Below the pieces are notes generated by a model, which was not told the DNA's origin, searched no databases, and saw only the letters and a program-made list of their open reading frames with translations. The translations under genes and the position numbers were made by a program. Below, piece by piece: positions 39,481-49,644 of a DNA stretch of 64,000 nucleotides. This DNA comes from Flavobacterium ajazii (GTDB taxonomy: Bacteria > Bacteroidota > Bacteroidia > Flavobacteriales > Flavobacteriaceae). Within the stretch, counting starts at the first letter, position 1. Each line of letters opens with the position of its first letter. The stretch lies in contig NZ_JAAEHL010000006.1 in assembly GCF_010614725.1 (NCBI RefSeq), positions 1 through 64,000 on the forward strand, given 5' to 3'.

Positions 39481-39490
39481 TAAATAATAT

Positions 39491-41338
39491 ATGTGTGGAA
39501 TTGTTGGATATATAGGACACAGAGAGGCTTATCCTATTGTTATCAAAGGATTGAAGCGTCTGGAATACAGAGGTTATGATAGTGCCGGCGTAATGTTATA
39601 CGACCAGGAAAACATCAAACTTTGTAAAACAAAAGGGAAAGTTTCGGATCTTGAAGAAAAAGCAAAAACAAACTTCACAAATAACGGAACTATCGGAATT
39701 GGACATACTCGTTGGGCAACTCATGGAGTTCCTAATGATGTAAACTCACACCCTCACCTTTCTAATTCAGGAGAACTTGTTATTATTCACAATGGAATAA
39801 TTGAAAACTATGCTCCTCTTAAAGAAGAGTTGATTAAGAGAGGTTATACTTTTAAATCAGATACCGATACTGAAGTTTTAGTAAATCTTATTGAAGAAGT
39901 TCAAAAAAACGAAAATATAAAACTTGGAAAAGCAGTTCAGATTGCTTTAAATCAAGTAATTGGAGCTTACGCTATTGCTGTTTTTGACAAAAAAAACCCT
40001 GATGAAATTGTTGCAGCGAGATTAGGAAGCCCACTGGCTATTGGTGTCGGGGAAAATGAATTCTTTATTGCCTCAGATGCTTCACCATTTATTGAATATA
40101 CTTCAAACGCAGTATATCTGGAAGACGGTGAAATGGCAAACATCAGATTACATAAACCTCTTAAAGTCAGAAAAATAAAAGATGACTCATTAGTTGATCC
40201 GTACATTCAGGAACTTCAGATGAATTTGGAGCAAATTGAAAAAGGAGGCTACGATCATTTCATGCTGAAAGAAATTTATGAGCAGCCAAATGTTATCAAA
40301 GACACCTACAGAGGAAGACTGCATGCAAATGAAGGAATCGTTCAGATGGCCGGCGTTGAAGATAATATTGAAAAATTCCTGAATGCTAACAGAATTCTTA
40401 TTGTGGCATGCGGAACTTCATGGCACGCAGGCTTAGTAGCCGAATATATATTTGAAGAATTCACACGTATTCCCGTTGAAGTAGAGTACGCTTCTGAATT
40501 TAGATACAGAAATCCAATCATCAATAAAAATGATGTGGTAATTGCTATTTCTCAATCAGGAGAAACAGCAGATACAATGGCAGCTATCAAACTGGCAAAA
40601 GAAAATGGCGCTTTTGTATTTGGAGTTTGTAATGTAGTCGGATCATCGATTTCAAGAGAAAGCCATGCAGGTGCTTATACACATGCCGGACCTGAAATCG
40701 GAGTAGCTTCGACTAAAGCATTCACTACTCAGATTACAGTTTTAACAATGATTGCTTTAAGATTAGGAAAAGCGAAAGGGACTTTATCAAATACTGATTT
40801 CCATACCTTTTTACAGGAATTAGAAATAATCCCTGAAAAAGTAGCAGAAGCATTAGAAACAAACGAAAGAGCCAAAGAAATTGCAGCAGCTTTCAAAGAC
40901 GCTCCAAACTGTCTTTACTTAGGACGCGGCTATAATTTCCCAGTAGCATTAGAAGGCGCATTGAAACTAAAAGAGATATCTTACATTCACGCAGAAGGAT
41001 ATCCTGCCGCAGAAATGAAACATGGACCAATTGCATTAATTGACGAGCAAATGCCTGTTATTGTAATCGCTCCTAAACAAGGTCATTACGATAAAATTGT
41101 AAGTAATATTCAGGAAATCAAATCGAGAAGTGGTAAAATCATAGCTGTCGTAACCAAAGGTGACACTCAGGTACGTGAATTAGCAGATTATGTTATCGAA
41201 ATTCCGGAAACTTCGGATGCATTATCTCCTCTAATTACTACCATTCCTTTACAGCTTTTATCTTATCATATTGCCGTAATGAGAGGCTGCAATGTAGACC
41301 AGCCTCGCAACCTTGCGAAATCAGTTACTGTAGAGTAA
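39491..41338 (+). CDS. glmS: Glutamine-fructose-6-phosphate aminotransferase
   Basis: 615 residues, full length. The N-terminal glutaminase has catalytic Cys2 (MCGIVGYIGHREA) and the signature HTRWATHG. Two SIS domains follow (ACGTSWHAG, AISQSGETADT, STKAFTTQ, HAEGYPAAEMKHGPIALID), with terminus NLAKSVTVE. It makes glucosamine-6-phosphate for peptidoglycan and LPS. The leader is too short for a glmS ribozyme. Last gene of its operon, followed by a strong terminator. Confidence 0.97.
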   Translation: MCGIVGYIGHREAYPIVIKGLKRLEYRGYDSAGVMLYDQENIKLCKTKGKVSDLEEKAKTNFTNNGTIGIGHTRWATHGVPNDVNSHPHLSNSGELVIIHNGIIENYAPLKEELIKRGYTFKSDTDTEVLVNLIEEVQKNENIKLGKAVQIALNQVIGAYAIAVFDKKNPDEIVAARLGSPLAIGVGENEFFIASDASPFIEYTSNAVYLEDGEMANIRLHKPLKVRKIKDDSLVDPYIQELQMNLEQIEKGGYDHFMLKEIYEQPNVIKDTYRGRLHANEGIVQMAGVEDNIEKFLNANRILIVACGTSWHAGLVAEYIFEEFTRIPVEVEYASEFRYRNPIINKNDVVIAISQSGETADTMAAIKLAKENGAFVFGVCNVVGSSISRESHAGAYTHAGPEIGVASTKAFTTQITVLTMIALRLGKAKGTLSNTDFHTFLQELEIIPEKVAEALETNERAKEIAAAFKDAPNCLYLGRGYNFPVALEGALKLKEISYIHAEGYPAAEMKHGPIALIDEQMPVIVIAPKQGHYDKIVSNIQEIKSRSGKIIAVVTKGDTQVRELADYVIEIPETSDALSPLITTIPLQLLSYHIAVMRGCNVDQPRNLAKSVTVE

Positions 41339-41356
41339 TTTTAAAATAATTATATT

Positions 41357-41387
41357 AAAAAGCGGGATTTTAACATCCCGCTTTTTT
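41357..41387 (+). terminator. Terminator after glmS
   Basis: Perfect 12-bp stem AAAAAGCGGGAT / ATCCCGCTTTTT with loop tttaac and a T tail. Confidence 0.92.
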
Positions 41388-41635
41388 TATTGCCAAACTT
41401 TTTTATTATCAATCTAATTTTTAAGATTAATTCAGTTTTTTTCTTAAAATTATTATGTATGCATACTAATTACCGTATTTATCAATTCTTTCTTGATTTA
41501 AATTTAATAAAACAGCCTAATAAATACTCATAATTACCTGTATTTTTATGATAAATATTAATTTTTTTTAACGTTTTTTTATTAATATTAAAAATATTTG
41601 TATTTTGGCTATACGAACTAACAAAAAACTAACCA

Positions 41636-44476
41636 ATGAGAGCATACTTACTAATCATGTTGTTTATCAGCGGATTATCATTTTCGCAGAGTACTGTTAC
41701 CGGTTCTGTTACAGACAACAACAAACAATCTATTCCCGGTGCCAATATTAACGTAATAGGAAGCTCTACTGGAGCATCAACGGACTTTGACGGTACCTTT
41801 AAATTAAACACAAATGCCAAGCCTCCTTTTACAATTAAGGTATCAGCTGTAGGATTCGAAACTAAATCAATTAACATCACATCAGCAAATCAAAATGTAA
41901 GTGTGATTTTAAAAGAAGAAGAAACCAAACTCGATGAAATAGTAGTTTCGGCATCCCGAACGCCGGAACGCATCTTAGAATCACCTGTAACTATTGAAAG
42001 AATGGGTATTCAGGATATTAAAAAAACAGCCTCTCCTTCTTTTTATGATGGCTTAGAAAATTTAAAAGAAGTACAGATGAATACCAGTAGTATGACTTTT
42101 AAATCTGTTAACACTAGAGGATTTGCTACAGTAGCCAATACGCGTTTTCTTCAATTAGTTGATGGAATGGACAATTCATCACCATTATTAAATTTCGTTT
42201 TAGGAAATATGATTGGAGTATCAGAAATTGACACTCAAAGCGTTGAATTGCTTCCGGGTGCCTCATCAGCATTATATGGCGCAAACGCCTTTAACGGAAT
42301 CTTGTTCATGAACAGTAAAAGTCCATTTACCCATCAGGGAGTTTCTGCATATTTTAAATACGGAATGACTTCTCAGGATGCAGCAGGAACAAATAATTAC
42401 TATGATTTGGGCGTAAGATTTGCTCATGCATTTAATAAATATTTTGCAGCTAAAGCCAACTTTACTTATATGGAAGCTACAGATTGGTATGCAACAAATT
42501 ATAATGATAAAACTATCGCAGGCATAGACAGAACAGACCCAAATTATGACGGTATAAATGTTTATGGAGACGAAGCCACCACAAACATTAAAGTAGTAGG
42601 ACAAAAATTAGCTGCAATGGGAATAATACCTACAGGAGCTGTTAACTTATTACCCAACAGCAATGTAAGCCGAACTGGATATAACGAAACAGATCTTACC
42701 AATAACAAAGCAGGAAATACAAAAATAGATTTCTCATTCCATGGAAGACCTTTTGGAGACGAAAGACTTGAAATTATCTGGCAAAGTAAGTTTGGTTTTG
42801 GAAACGCTGTTTATCAGGGAGCGAACAGATATTATTTAAATGATTTTTTTATGCAGCAGCATAAATTAGAGTTTAAAGGAAAGAACTTTTTCTTAAGAGG
42901 ATACATGACAACAGAAGATGGTGGACATTCATACGATATGGTTTTTACCGGAATCAATGTAAACAGAAAATGGAAAGATGACAATACCTGGTTTGGACAA
43001 TATGCCGGAGCATACATTCAGGGTACTTTAGCAGGTATGACTCCACAACAGGCTCATGCAGCTGCAAGAACAACAGCTGATACTGGTCGTTTTCTACCTG
43101 GAACACCAGAATTTCAAAACGCATTTAACCAGGTAATCAACGATGAAAGTGTATTATCCGGATCAAAATTGGTAGACAACTCCAAAATTTATCATTCAGA
43201 TGCAAATTACAATTTTAAAGACCTTATAAAATTTGCCGAAATCCAGGTAGGCGGATCTTATAGATTATATGAGTTAAATTCTCACGGAAGAATTTACACA
43301 GATGCTGATGGCCCTATTAATTATAACGAATATGGCGCTTATACTCAACTAACAAAAAGATTTCTTGATGAAAGATTAAAATTTACTGGATCGATTCGTT
43401 ACGATAAATCTAAAAACTTTGACGGAAACTACTCTCCTAGATTATCCCTTGTATATTCAGGAGGAGAAAAGAAAAACCATAACTTCAGGGGATCATTCCA
43501 GACAGGTTTCAGAAACCCTACCACACAGGATCAATACATAGGATTTAATATTGGTAGAGCTGTATTAATAGGTTCTGCACCAGATAACCTGACCAGATTT
43601 AGCGAAACTTTTACACTGAGTGCGGAAGGACAAAGCTATAATGAAAACAACAGCCCAACCAAAATTATGACAGGAGATGATGCTTATAACAACTCTTATC
43701 TTGCAAGTTCGGTTGAAGCATTTAGCGCAATGGCAGGAACTAACCCAACAGCTGCAGCAGAATTATTAAAGAAAACAAGAGCCAATTACGTAAAACCGGA
43801 ACAGGTAAAAGCTTTTGAATTAGGATACCGCTCAATTTTTAAAGATTTCTCAATAGATCTAAACGGATATTACAATATTTATAATGATTTTATTGGCAAC
43901 CTGAATGTTGTTTCTACTTATTATGGAACAGCTCAGGATAATCCAAGCTTACCAATTTCATTTCCTGTAACGGATCCAGGAGCTCAATCAATACGAGCCC
44001 TTCAGAATGGAGAATACAGAGCTTATCAAATATATACAAACTCAGACGTAGAAATTCATTCACTTGGATTTGGTGTAGGACTTTCAAGAAAAATAATTGC
44101 TGATTTTGAATTAGGATTAAACTATAATTACGCTCAATTTGATTTTGATCAGTCAAAAGATCCAAGTTTTGAAGCCGGTTTCAACACTCCAAAACACAGA
44201 TTCAAAGCATCCATTGGAAATGAGAAATTATTTGAAAATTTTGGCTTTAATGTCAGCGCAAGATGGAACAGCGAATACGAGTGGGAATCAACTTTTGCAG
44301 ATGGCACAATTGAATCGGCTACTGTAATTGATGCACAAATTAACTATAGCTTACCAAAGTTAAAATCCACTTTTAAATTAGGAGCATCAAATCTGAGAGG
44401 AAAAGAATACACTCAGGTAATTGGAGCAGGATTAATCGGTCAACAATATTTTGCTTCCTGGACAATTAATCCGTAA
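41636..44476 (+). CDS. TonB-dependent outer-membrane receptor with carboxypeptidase-like N-domain
   Basis: 946 residues. Signal peptide at 1-18 (LFISGLSFSQ). A carboxypeptidase-regulatory-like domain at about 20-95 (VTGSVTDNNKQSIPGANINVIG) is followed by plug segment DEIVVSASRTPERILESPVTIERM and NTRGFATVANTRFLQLVDG. A beta-barrel rich in aromatic strands runs to a C-terminal FASWTINP. The ligand is unknown. The next gene, 73 bp downstream, encodes an SGNH lipoprotein, so the pair may handle a lipid or ester substrate. The 297-bp upstream gap has only a near-match (GTATTTTGG) to the -7 consensus. Confidence 0.92.
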   Translation: MRAYLLIMLFISGLSFSQSTVTGSVTDNNKQSIPGANINVIGSSTGASTDFDGTFKLNTNAKPPFTIKVSAVGFETKSINITSANQNVSVILKEEETKLDEIVVSASRTPERILESPVTIERMGIQDIKKTASPSFYDGLENLKEVQMNTSSMTFKSVNTRGFATVANTRFLQLVDGMDNSSPLLNFVLGNMIGVSEIDTQSVELLPGASSALYGANAFNGILFMNSKSPFTHQGVSAYFKYGMTSQDAAGTNNYYDLGVRFAHAFNKYFAAKANFTYMEATDWYATNYNDKTIAGIDRTDPNYDGINVYGDEATTNIKVVGQKLAAMGIIPTGAVNLLPNSNVSRTGYNETDLTNNKAGNTKIDFSFHGRPFGDERLEIIWQSKFGFGNAVYQGANRYYLNDFFMQQHKLEFKGKNFFLRGYMTTEDGGHSYDMVFTGINVNRKWKDDNTWFGQYAGAYIQGTLAGMTPQQAHAAARTTADTGRFLPGTPEFQNAFNQVINDESVLSGSKLVDNSKIYHSDANYNFKDLIKFAEIQVGGSYRLYELNSHGRIYTDADGPINYNEYGAYTQLTKRFLDERLKFTGSIRYDKSKNFDGNYSPRLSLVYSGGEKKNHNFRGSFQTGFRNPTTQDQYIGFNIGRAVLIGSAPDNLTRFSETFTLSAEGQSYNENNSPTKIMTGDDAYNNSYLASSVEAFSAMAGTNPTAAAELLKKTRANYVKPEQVKAFELGYRSIFKDFSIDLNGYYNIYNDFIGNLNVVSTYYGTAQDNPSLPISFPVTDPGAQSIRALQNGEYRAYQIYTNSDVEIHSLGFGVGLSRKIIADFELGLNYNYAQFDFDQSKDPSFEAGFNTPKHRFKASIGNEKLFENFGFNVSARWNSEYEWESTFADGTIESATVIDAQINYSLPKLKSTFKLGASNLRGKEYTQVIGAGLIGQQYFASWTINP

Positions 44477-44549
44477 TAAAAACACAATATCAACACATTA
44501 TTTCACTTGTTCAAAACCCCGACAAGCAATAATTTAAAATATAGAAATT

Positions 44550-46085
44550 ATGATAAAAAATTTCAAATGGCTGTTATTGATTTCTTTAGCCTTTGCAGCC
44601 TGTAACAGTGATGATGAGACCGTAAAAAACGACAACTCATCTGATGGATTACCGTTAACTTCAGGAACTGCAGATTTCTCAAAGTATGTAGCCTTAGGGG
44701 ATTCTTTTGCTGCAGGATTTAGCGACAATGCCCTTTTCATTAAAGGTCAGGAAGGAGCATACCCAAATATTTTAGCACAGCAATTTGCTACCGTAGGAGG
44801 AGGCACTTTTACAACCCCATTTACAAATGACAATATTGGTGGATTATTATTAGGTGGTAATGTGATCACCGGACCACGTTTGTATTTTGATACTACTACC
44901 AGTACTCCTGTTTCTGTTACAGGCACACCAACAACAGAAGTAACAGCACATTTGTCTGGAACATTTAATAATTTAGGAGTTCCTGGTGCTAAAAGTTTCC
45001 ATTTGCTGGCACCGGGTTACGGTAGCGTGGCAGGAATAACTGCAGGAACAGCAAATCCTTATTTTGCCCGTTTTGCTTCAAGTGCAACGACTACAGTTTT
45101 AGCAGATGCGTTAAGTCAAAATCCCACTTTTTTCTCTTTATGGATTGGAGGAAATGACGAATTAGGATATGCAACTGCCGGCGGAGATCCAGCGGTAAAT
45201 CCTTTAACACCTCCTGCAACTTTTGATGCAGCCTATAAAGGTTTAGTTGCACAGCTTGTTGTCGGAGGAAGAAAAGGAGTTGTGGCTAATTTACCCGTTA
45301 TTACAACTCTCCCTCATTTTCATGTTATTGCTTACAATCAACTTACTCAAGCCAATTTAAGTTCTGGCGGAGTTAGTTTGGTTAATACATTGAATGCACA
45401 ATTGTACGCACCGTTACATAACGCTTTGGCCTTTTTAGGGCAAGGAAGCAGAATTAATCTTTTGACTACAACAGGAAACAATCCTTTATTAATTGTAGAT
45501 GAAACTTTGCCTGATCTTTCAGCAAATTTAAAAGCAGTTTTAATCGGTGGAGGATTAGATACTCCTACTGCTACAGTAATGGGGCAGATTTTCGGAAGAG
45601 CCAGACAAGCACTGCCTACAGATTTAATTTGTTTAGGAGCTTCTTCCAGAATTGGAAAAATACCAACTGTTGCGGCTGACGGAATCGCTTCTCCATCTCC
45701 ATCATTATCACAATTGGGAGTTACTTTTCCTTTACCAGACAGATATGTCTTACTTCCTACTGAAGTGGCAGAAATTGGAGTTGCTACTGCAGCATACAAT
45801 GCGACTATAAAAGCAGCTGCTGAATCTAATGGCTTGGCGATTGTTGATGCAGAATCAATTATGGCTGATTTAAACAAACCAAATGGAATTTCAATGAATA
45901 ACTTTACGTTAAATGCAACATTCGTTACAGGTGGTATGTTCTCTTTAGACGGAGTTCACCCTACTCCAAGAGGATATGCCCTGATTGCTAACAAATTTAT
46001 TGAAGCAATCAATACTAAATACGGCTCAAACTTAAAAGGTGTAGATGTAGGTAAATATCAAATTCTATATCCAAAAACATTATAA
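44550..46085 (+). CDS. SGNH/GDSL-family lipoprotein
   Basis: 511 residues with a lipoprotein signal (FAACNSDDE, Cys18). SGNH blocks: I, YVALGDSFAAGFS with Ser52; III, LWIGGNDELG; V, SLDGVHPTPRGYALIANKF with catalytic Asp and His. Block II Gly is probably in FNNLGVPGAKS. It is longer than most GDSL esterases, with a large insertion between blocks. Predicted outer-membrane-anchored esterase or lipase; the substrate is unknown. It is likely co-transcribed with the TonB receptor, since the intervening gap has no terminator. Confidence 0.9.
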   Translation: MIKNFKWLLLISLAFAACNSDDETVKNDNSSDGLPLTSGTADFSKYVALGDSFAAGFSDNALFIKGQEGAYPNILAQQFATVGGGTFTTPFTNDNIGGLLLGGNVITGPRLYFDTTTSTPVSVTGTPTTEVTAHLSGTFNNLGVPGAKSFHLLAPGYGSVAGITAGTANPYFARFASSATTTVLADALSQNPTFFSLWIGGNDELGYATAGGDPAVNPLTPPATFDAAYKGLVAQLVVGGRKGVVANLPVITTLPHFHVIAYNQLTQANLSSGGVSLVNTLNAQLYAPLHNALAFLGQGSRINLLTTTGNNPLLIVDETLPDLSANLKAVLIGGGLDTPTATVMGQIFGRARQALPTDLICLGASSRIGKIPTVAADGIASPSPSLSQLGVTFPLPDRYVLLPTEVAEIGVATAAYNATIKAAAESNGLAIVDAESIMADLNKPNGISMNNFTLNATFVTGGMFSLDGVHPTPRGYALIANKFIEAINTKYGSNLKGVDVGKYQILYPKTL

Positions 46086-46103
46086 TAACGCCAATTTTTT
46101 TAG

Positions 46104-46141
46104 TAAAAAGTCACTCATCTTTAAAATGCAGTGGCTTTTTT
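46104..46141 (+). terminator. Terminator after the SGNH lipoprotein gene
   Basis: Stem AAAAAGTCACT / AGTGGCTTTTT (one G-T pair) followed by T residues, 20 bp after the stop codon. Confidence 0.78.
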
Positions 46142-46229
46142 TGCATCAATAAAAATTGTTATTTTAAATATTAAAACTGACTGTTTTAAGAGTATAACAA
46201 AAAACTAAGTATTTTTTATAAAAAAAATA

Positions 46230-46259
46230 TTGATTTTATATTTTAAAAAATTATCTTTG
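46230..46259 (+). promoter_or_regulatory. Promoter of atpDC (TTG-N19-TATCTTTG)
   Basis: TTG at 46230-46232 and TATCTTTG at 46252-46259 match both Bacteroidota elements with 19-bp spacing. The leader before atpD is about 55 bases. Confidence 0.75.
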
Positions 46260-46317
46260 CGCTCTGAAAAAAGAGGTATTTTCGATAAACCTAAATAGCT
46301 ATTTAATAAACACATAA

Positions 46318-47832
<1,515 letters not shown>

Positions 47833-47845
47833 TATTAATTGTGAA

Positions 47846-47903
47846 TTATGAGTTATAAATTATGAGTTCATCTCACTTATAACTCATAACTTATAAATCA
47901 TAA
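47846..47903. repeat. Long inverted repeat between atpD and atpC
   Basis: Arms of 23 bp (47846-47868 and 47881-47903) pair at 21 of 23 positions around a 12-base loop. No T run follows the stem directly, so it is not a standard terminator. The sequence type, repeats of tta-tga-gtt and its complement, is familiar as a recurring intergenic element in Flavobacterium (from memory). It could stabilise or partly separate atpD and atpC messages. Confidence 0.8.
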
Positions 47904-47913
47904 CTAAAAAAAG

Positions 47914-48195
47914 ATGATTTTAGAAATAGTATCACCAGAAGCGAAATTATTTTCAGGAGAAGTTACTTCAGTTACTTTACCAGGAGTTGATGGAAGCTTT
48001 CAGATTTTAAATCACCACGCGCCGATTGTTTCTATTTTAGAAAAAGGAACAATTAAAATTGCAGCTCCTAGCTTCAGTTTTTCTAAAGAGGTAGCAGATA
48101 AATTCACGAAAGTAAACGACCAGACTTATACTTTAGGGATTAAGTCAGGAACAATCGAGATGAAAGACAACAAAATAATTGTATTAGTTGATTAA
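47914..48195 (+). CDS. atpC: F1 ATP synthase epsilon subunit, short form
   Basis: 93 residues beginning MILEIVSPEAKLFSGEVTSVTLPG and containing GSFQILNHHAPIVSIL, the N-terminal beta-sandwich of epsilon. The C-terminal helical hairpin of typical 130-140-residue epsilon subunits is absent. That hairpin mediates ATP-dependent inhibition in other bacteria, so this form likely lacks that control. Short epsilons are common in the Bacteroidota. Preceded by the long inverted repeat and followed by a terminator. Confidence 0.93.
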   Translation: MILEIVSPEAKLFSGEVTSVTLPGVDGSFQILNHHAPIVSILEKGTIKIAAPSFSFSKEVADKFTKVNDQTYTLGIKSGTIEMKDNKIIVLVD

Positions 48196-48213
48196 GACAA
48201 TTTAAGAATAATT

Positions 48214-48244
48214 AAAAAGCCAGACTAATCGTCTGGCTTTTTTT
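48214..48244 (+). terminator. Terminator after atpC
   Basis: Perfect stem AAAAAGCCAGAC / GTCTGGCTTTTT with a 5-base loop and T tail. The opposite strand also has a T run, serving the convergent XRE gene. Confidence 0.92.
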
Positions 48245-48258
48245 GTAGAATACTCTTT

Positions 48259-48465
48259 TCATTCTTTTACATATTCCATAATATCTCCCGGCTGGCATTC
48301 TAGTATTTCACAAATGGTTTCTAAAGTTGAAATACGAATTGCTTTTGCTTTTCCGGTCTTTAATATCGAAAGGTTAGCTGTTGTAATTCCGATTTTTTCT
48401 GCCAGTTCATTTGATCGCATTTTGCGTTTAGCGAGCATTACGTCTAAGTTGATAATAATTGGCAT
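48259..48465 (-). CDS. Small XRE-family helix-turn-helix regulator
   Basis: 68 residues: MPIIINLDVMLAKRKMRSNE, helix-turn-helix ELAEKIGITTANLSILKTGK, and ETICEILECQPGDIMEY. This is the compact YozG-like regulator that commonly accompanies DUF2975 membrane proteins. It starts 3 bp after the DUF2975 stop codon, so the two are co-translated. It probably controls its own operon; the target is not proven. Confidence 0.88.
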   Translation of the reverse strand: MPIIINLDVMLAKRKMRSNELAEKIGITTANLSILKTGKAKAIRISTLETICEILECQPGDIMEYVKE

Positions 48466-48468
48466 AGC

Positions 48469-49341
48469 TTAAATAGTTAATTCATTGTCCTCTTCTAATA
48501 ATCTTCCCCTCTCAATCAGTTTGGTTAGCATTACCAAAATACTTCCTAAAAGTACTGCATAAAATTGTACATCTATAGTTGGATTAAACGAAACTTTAAT
48601 ATTTTCGAAGTAAGTATTTTGCAAAGATGTTAAAATTTGTGGCTCGACAGTTATATTACCAAATAAATTAATATCAAGAAAGCAGTAAATTACAGGGATT
48701 AATTGCGAAAAGAGAAACACATATCCTAATCTTTTGATATAAATCGAAAGAAGTTTTGAAAAATATATTTCTTTAGCCAGTTCTCTTAAAATAAGAGCTA
48801 AAAAAATCATTTTTAGAATCAAAAAGACACTATTCAGATGCTCTCTTAGAGCAAGCATGATGTTGACAAAAGACTCTTTTGTCAATATCTTTAAATATGA
48901 TGAATCTCCCTGCGAAACATATTTTATAAATTTGAATCTGCCCGCTTGTTTATACAGATAAGCTCCACTTCCATCGGCCCCCACTGGAGCATGATTGTTT
49001 TCAGAACTGACGTTATAGATGTTTACAGCCTTTGCTATTTTGTTATCCTTTAGATATGTGCTGGTAATTTGAGGATAAGAATCTCCTGCATAAACCCCTA
49101 AACTCCCTTTATATTTCCTTATTGAATCAGGAATTTGTAAAGTCAGTATAGCCGGCACATAATAGCCTTCAGAAGTTTTACTTCCCATTGTTAAAGTCGA
49201 ATTACCATTTTTTATGATATATTGCCCATCGCTACCAAACAATTTGGCAGATAAGAATGTTAGAAAAAAAATAGTATAAGCTATAATACCAAATACGACG
49301 GCAAAGTAGAGTAACGATGCAAAATGTTTGATTGGATTCAT
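48469..49341 (-). CDS. DUF2975 membrane protein
   Basis: 290 residues. A transmembrane helix near 10-32 precedes a loop of about 110 residues carrying beta-rich sequence. Three hydrophobic helices follow (NSVFLILKMIFLALILREL, LGYVFLFSQLIPVIYCFL, VQFYAVLLGSILVMLTKLI), the DUF2975 layout, with an acidic tail. Paired with the XRE regulator, it probably forms a membrane sensor-regulator unit. The promoter upstream is a clean TTG-N18-TATGTTTG. Confidence 0.85.
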   Translation of the reverse strand: MNPIKHFASLLYFAVVFGIIAYTIFFLTFLSAKLFGSDGQYIIKNGNSTLTMGSKTSEGYYVPAILTLQIPDSIRKYKGSLGVYAGDSYPQITSTYLKDNKIAKAVNIYNVSSENNHAPVGADGSGAYLYKQAGRFKFIKYVSQGDSSYLKILTKESFVNIMLALREHLNSVFLILKMIFLALILRELAKEIYFSKLLSIYIKRLGYVFLFSQLIPVIYCFLDINLFGNITVEPQILTSLQNTYFENIKVSFNPTIDVQFYAVLLGSILVMLTKLIERGRLLEEDNELTI

Positions 49342-49365
49342 AATGACTGATGTTTAAATTTATTG

Positions 49366-49394
49366 CAAACATATAATAAATTATCGAAAAACAA
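49366..49394 (-). promoter_or_regulatory. Promoter of the DUF2975-XRE operon
   Basis: On the minus strand TTG (complement of 49392-49394) and TATGTTTG (complement of 49366-49373) are 18 bp apart, 25 bp before the ATG. Confidence 0.68.
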
Positions 49395-49631
49395 TAATTT
49401 ATTATTAAAAAACAGATTTTTGCATAAAAAAATTAGATAGACGCATCATCTACAATGTTATTTAAGCATGAGAACGATGTCTTAACAATAAACTCATTTC
49501 TTCTTTTATATTTTTCTTTAACAGTAACAAACTTAACATTTCAAAAGAAGCGCTATTAAAACAGTATTTGAGTCACCAATTAAAATCAACGAATCACATA
49601 ATCCCCCTGTTTATTTATATTTTCAATTTCA

Positions 49632-49639
49632 TAACTTTG
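49632..49639 (+). promoter_or_regulatory. -7 box (TAACTTTG) directly before bioF
   Basis: Exact TAnnTTTG match ending only five bases before the bioF ATG, which implies a leaderless or nearly leaderless transcript. Confidence 0.55.
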
Positions 49640-49644
49640 CTTTT

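Larger units (their letters stand above)
49342..49644. other. Divergent intergenic region between DUF2975 and bioF
   Basis: About 300 bp with no gene. It holds the two promoters listed separately. The middle (about 49430-49600) is featureless AT-rich sequence. Confidence 0.55.

Noticed and set aside
39481..39490. glmS ribozyme
   Set aside because: Only 10 bp separate DUF4270 from glmS, too short for a ribozyme leader.
45347..45877. 176-codon minus-strand frame
   Set aside because: It lies entirely antisense to the SGNH lipoprotein gene, which has clear family motifs; no family match or ribosome site was seen.
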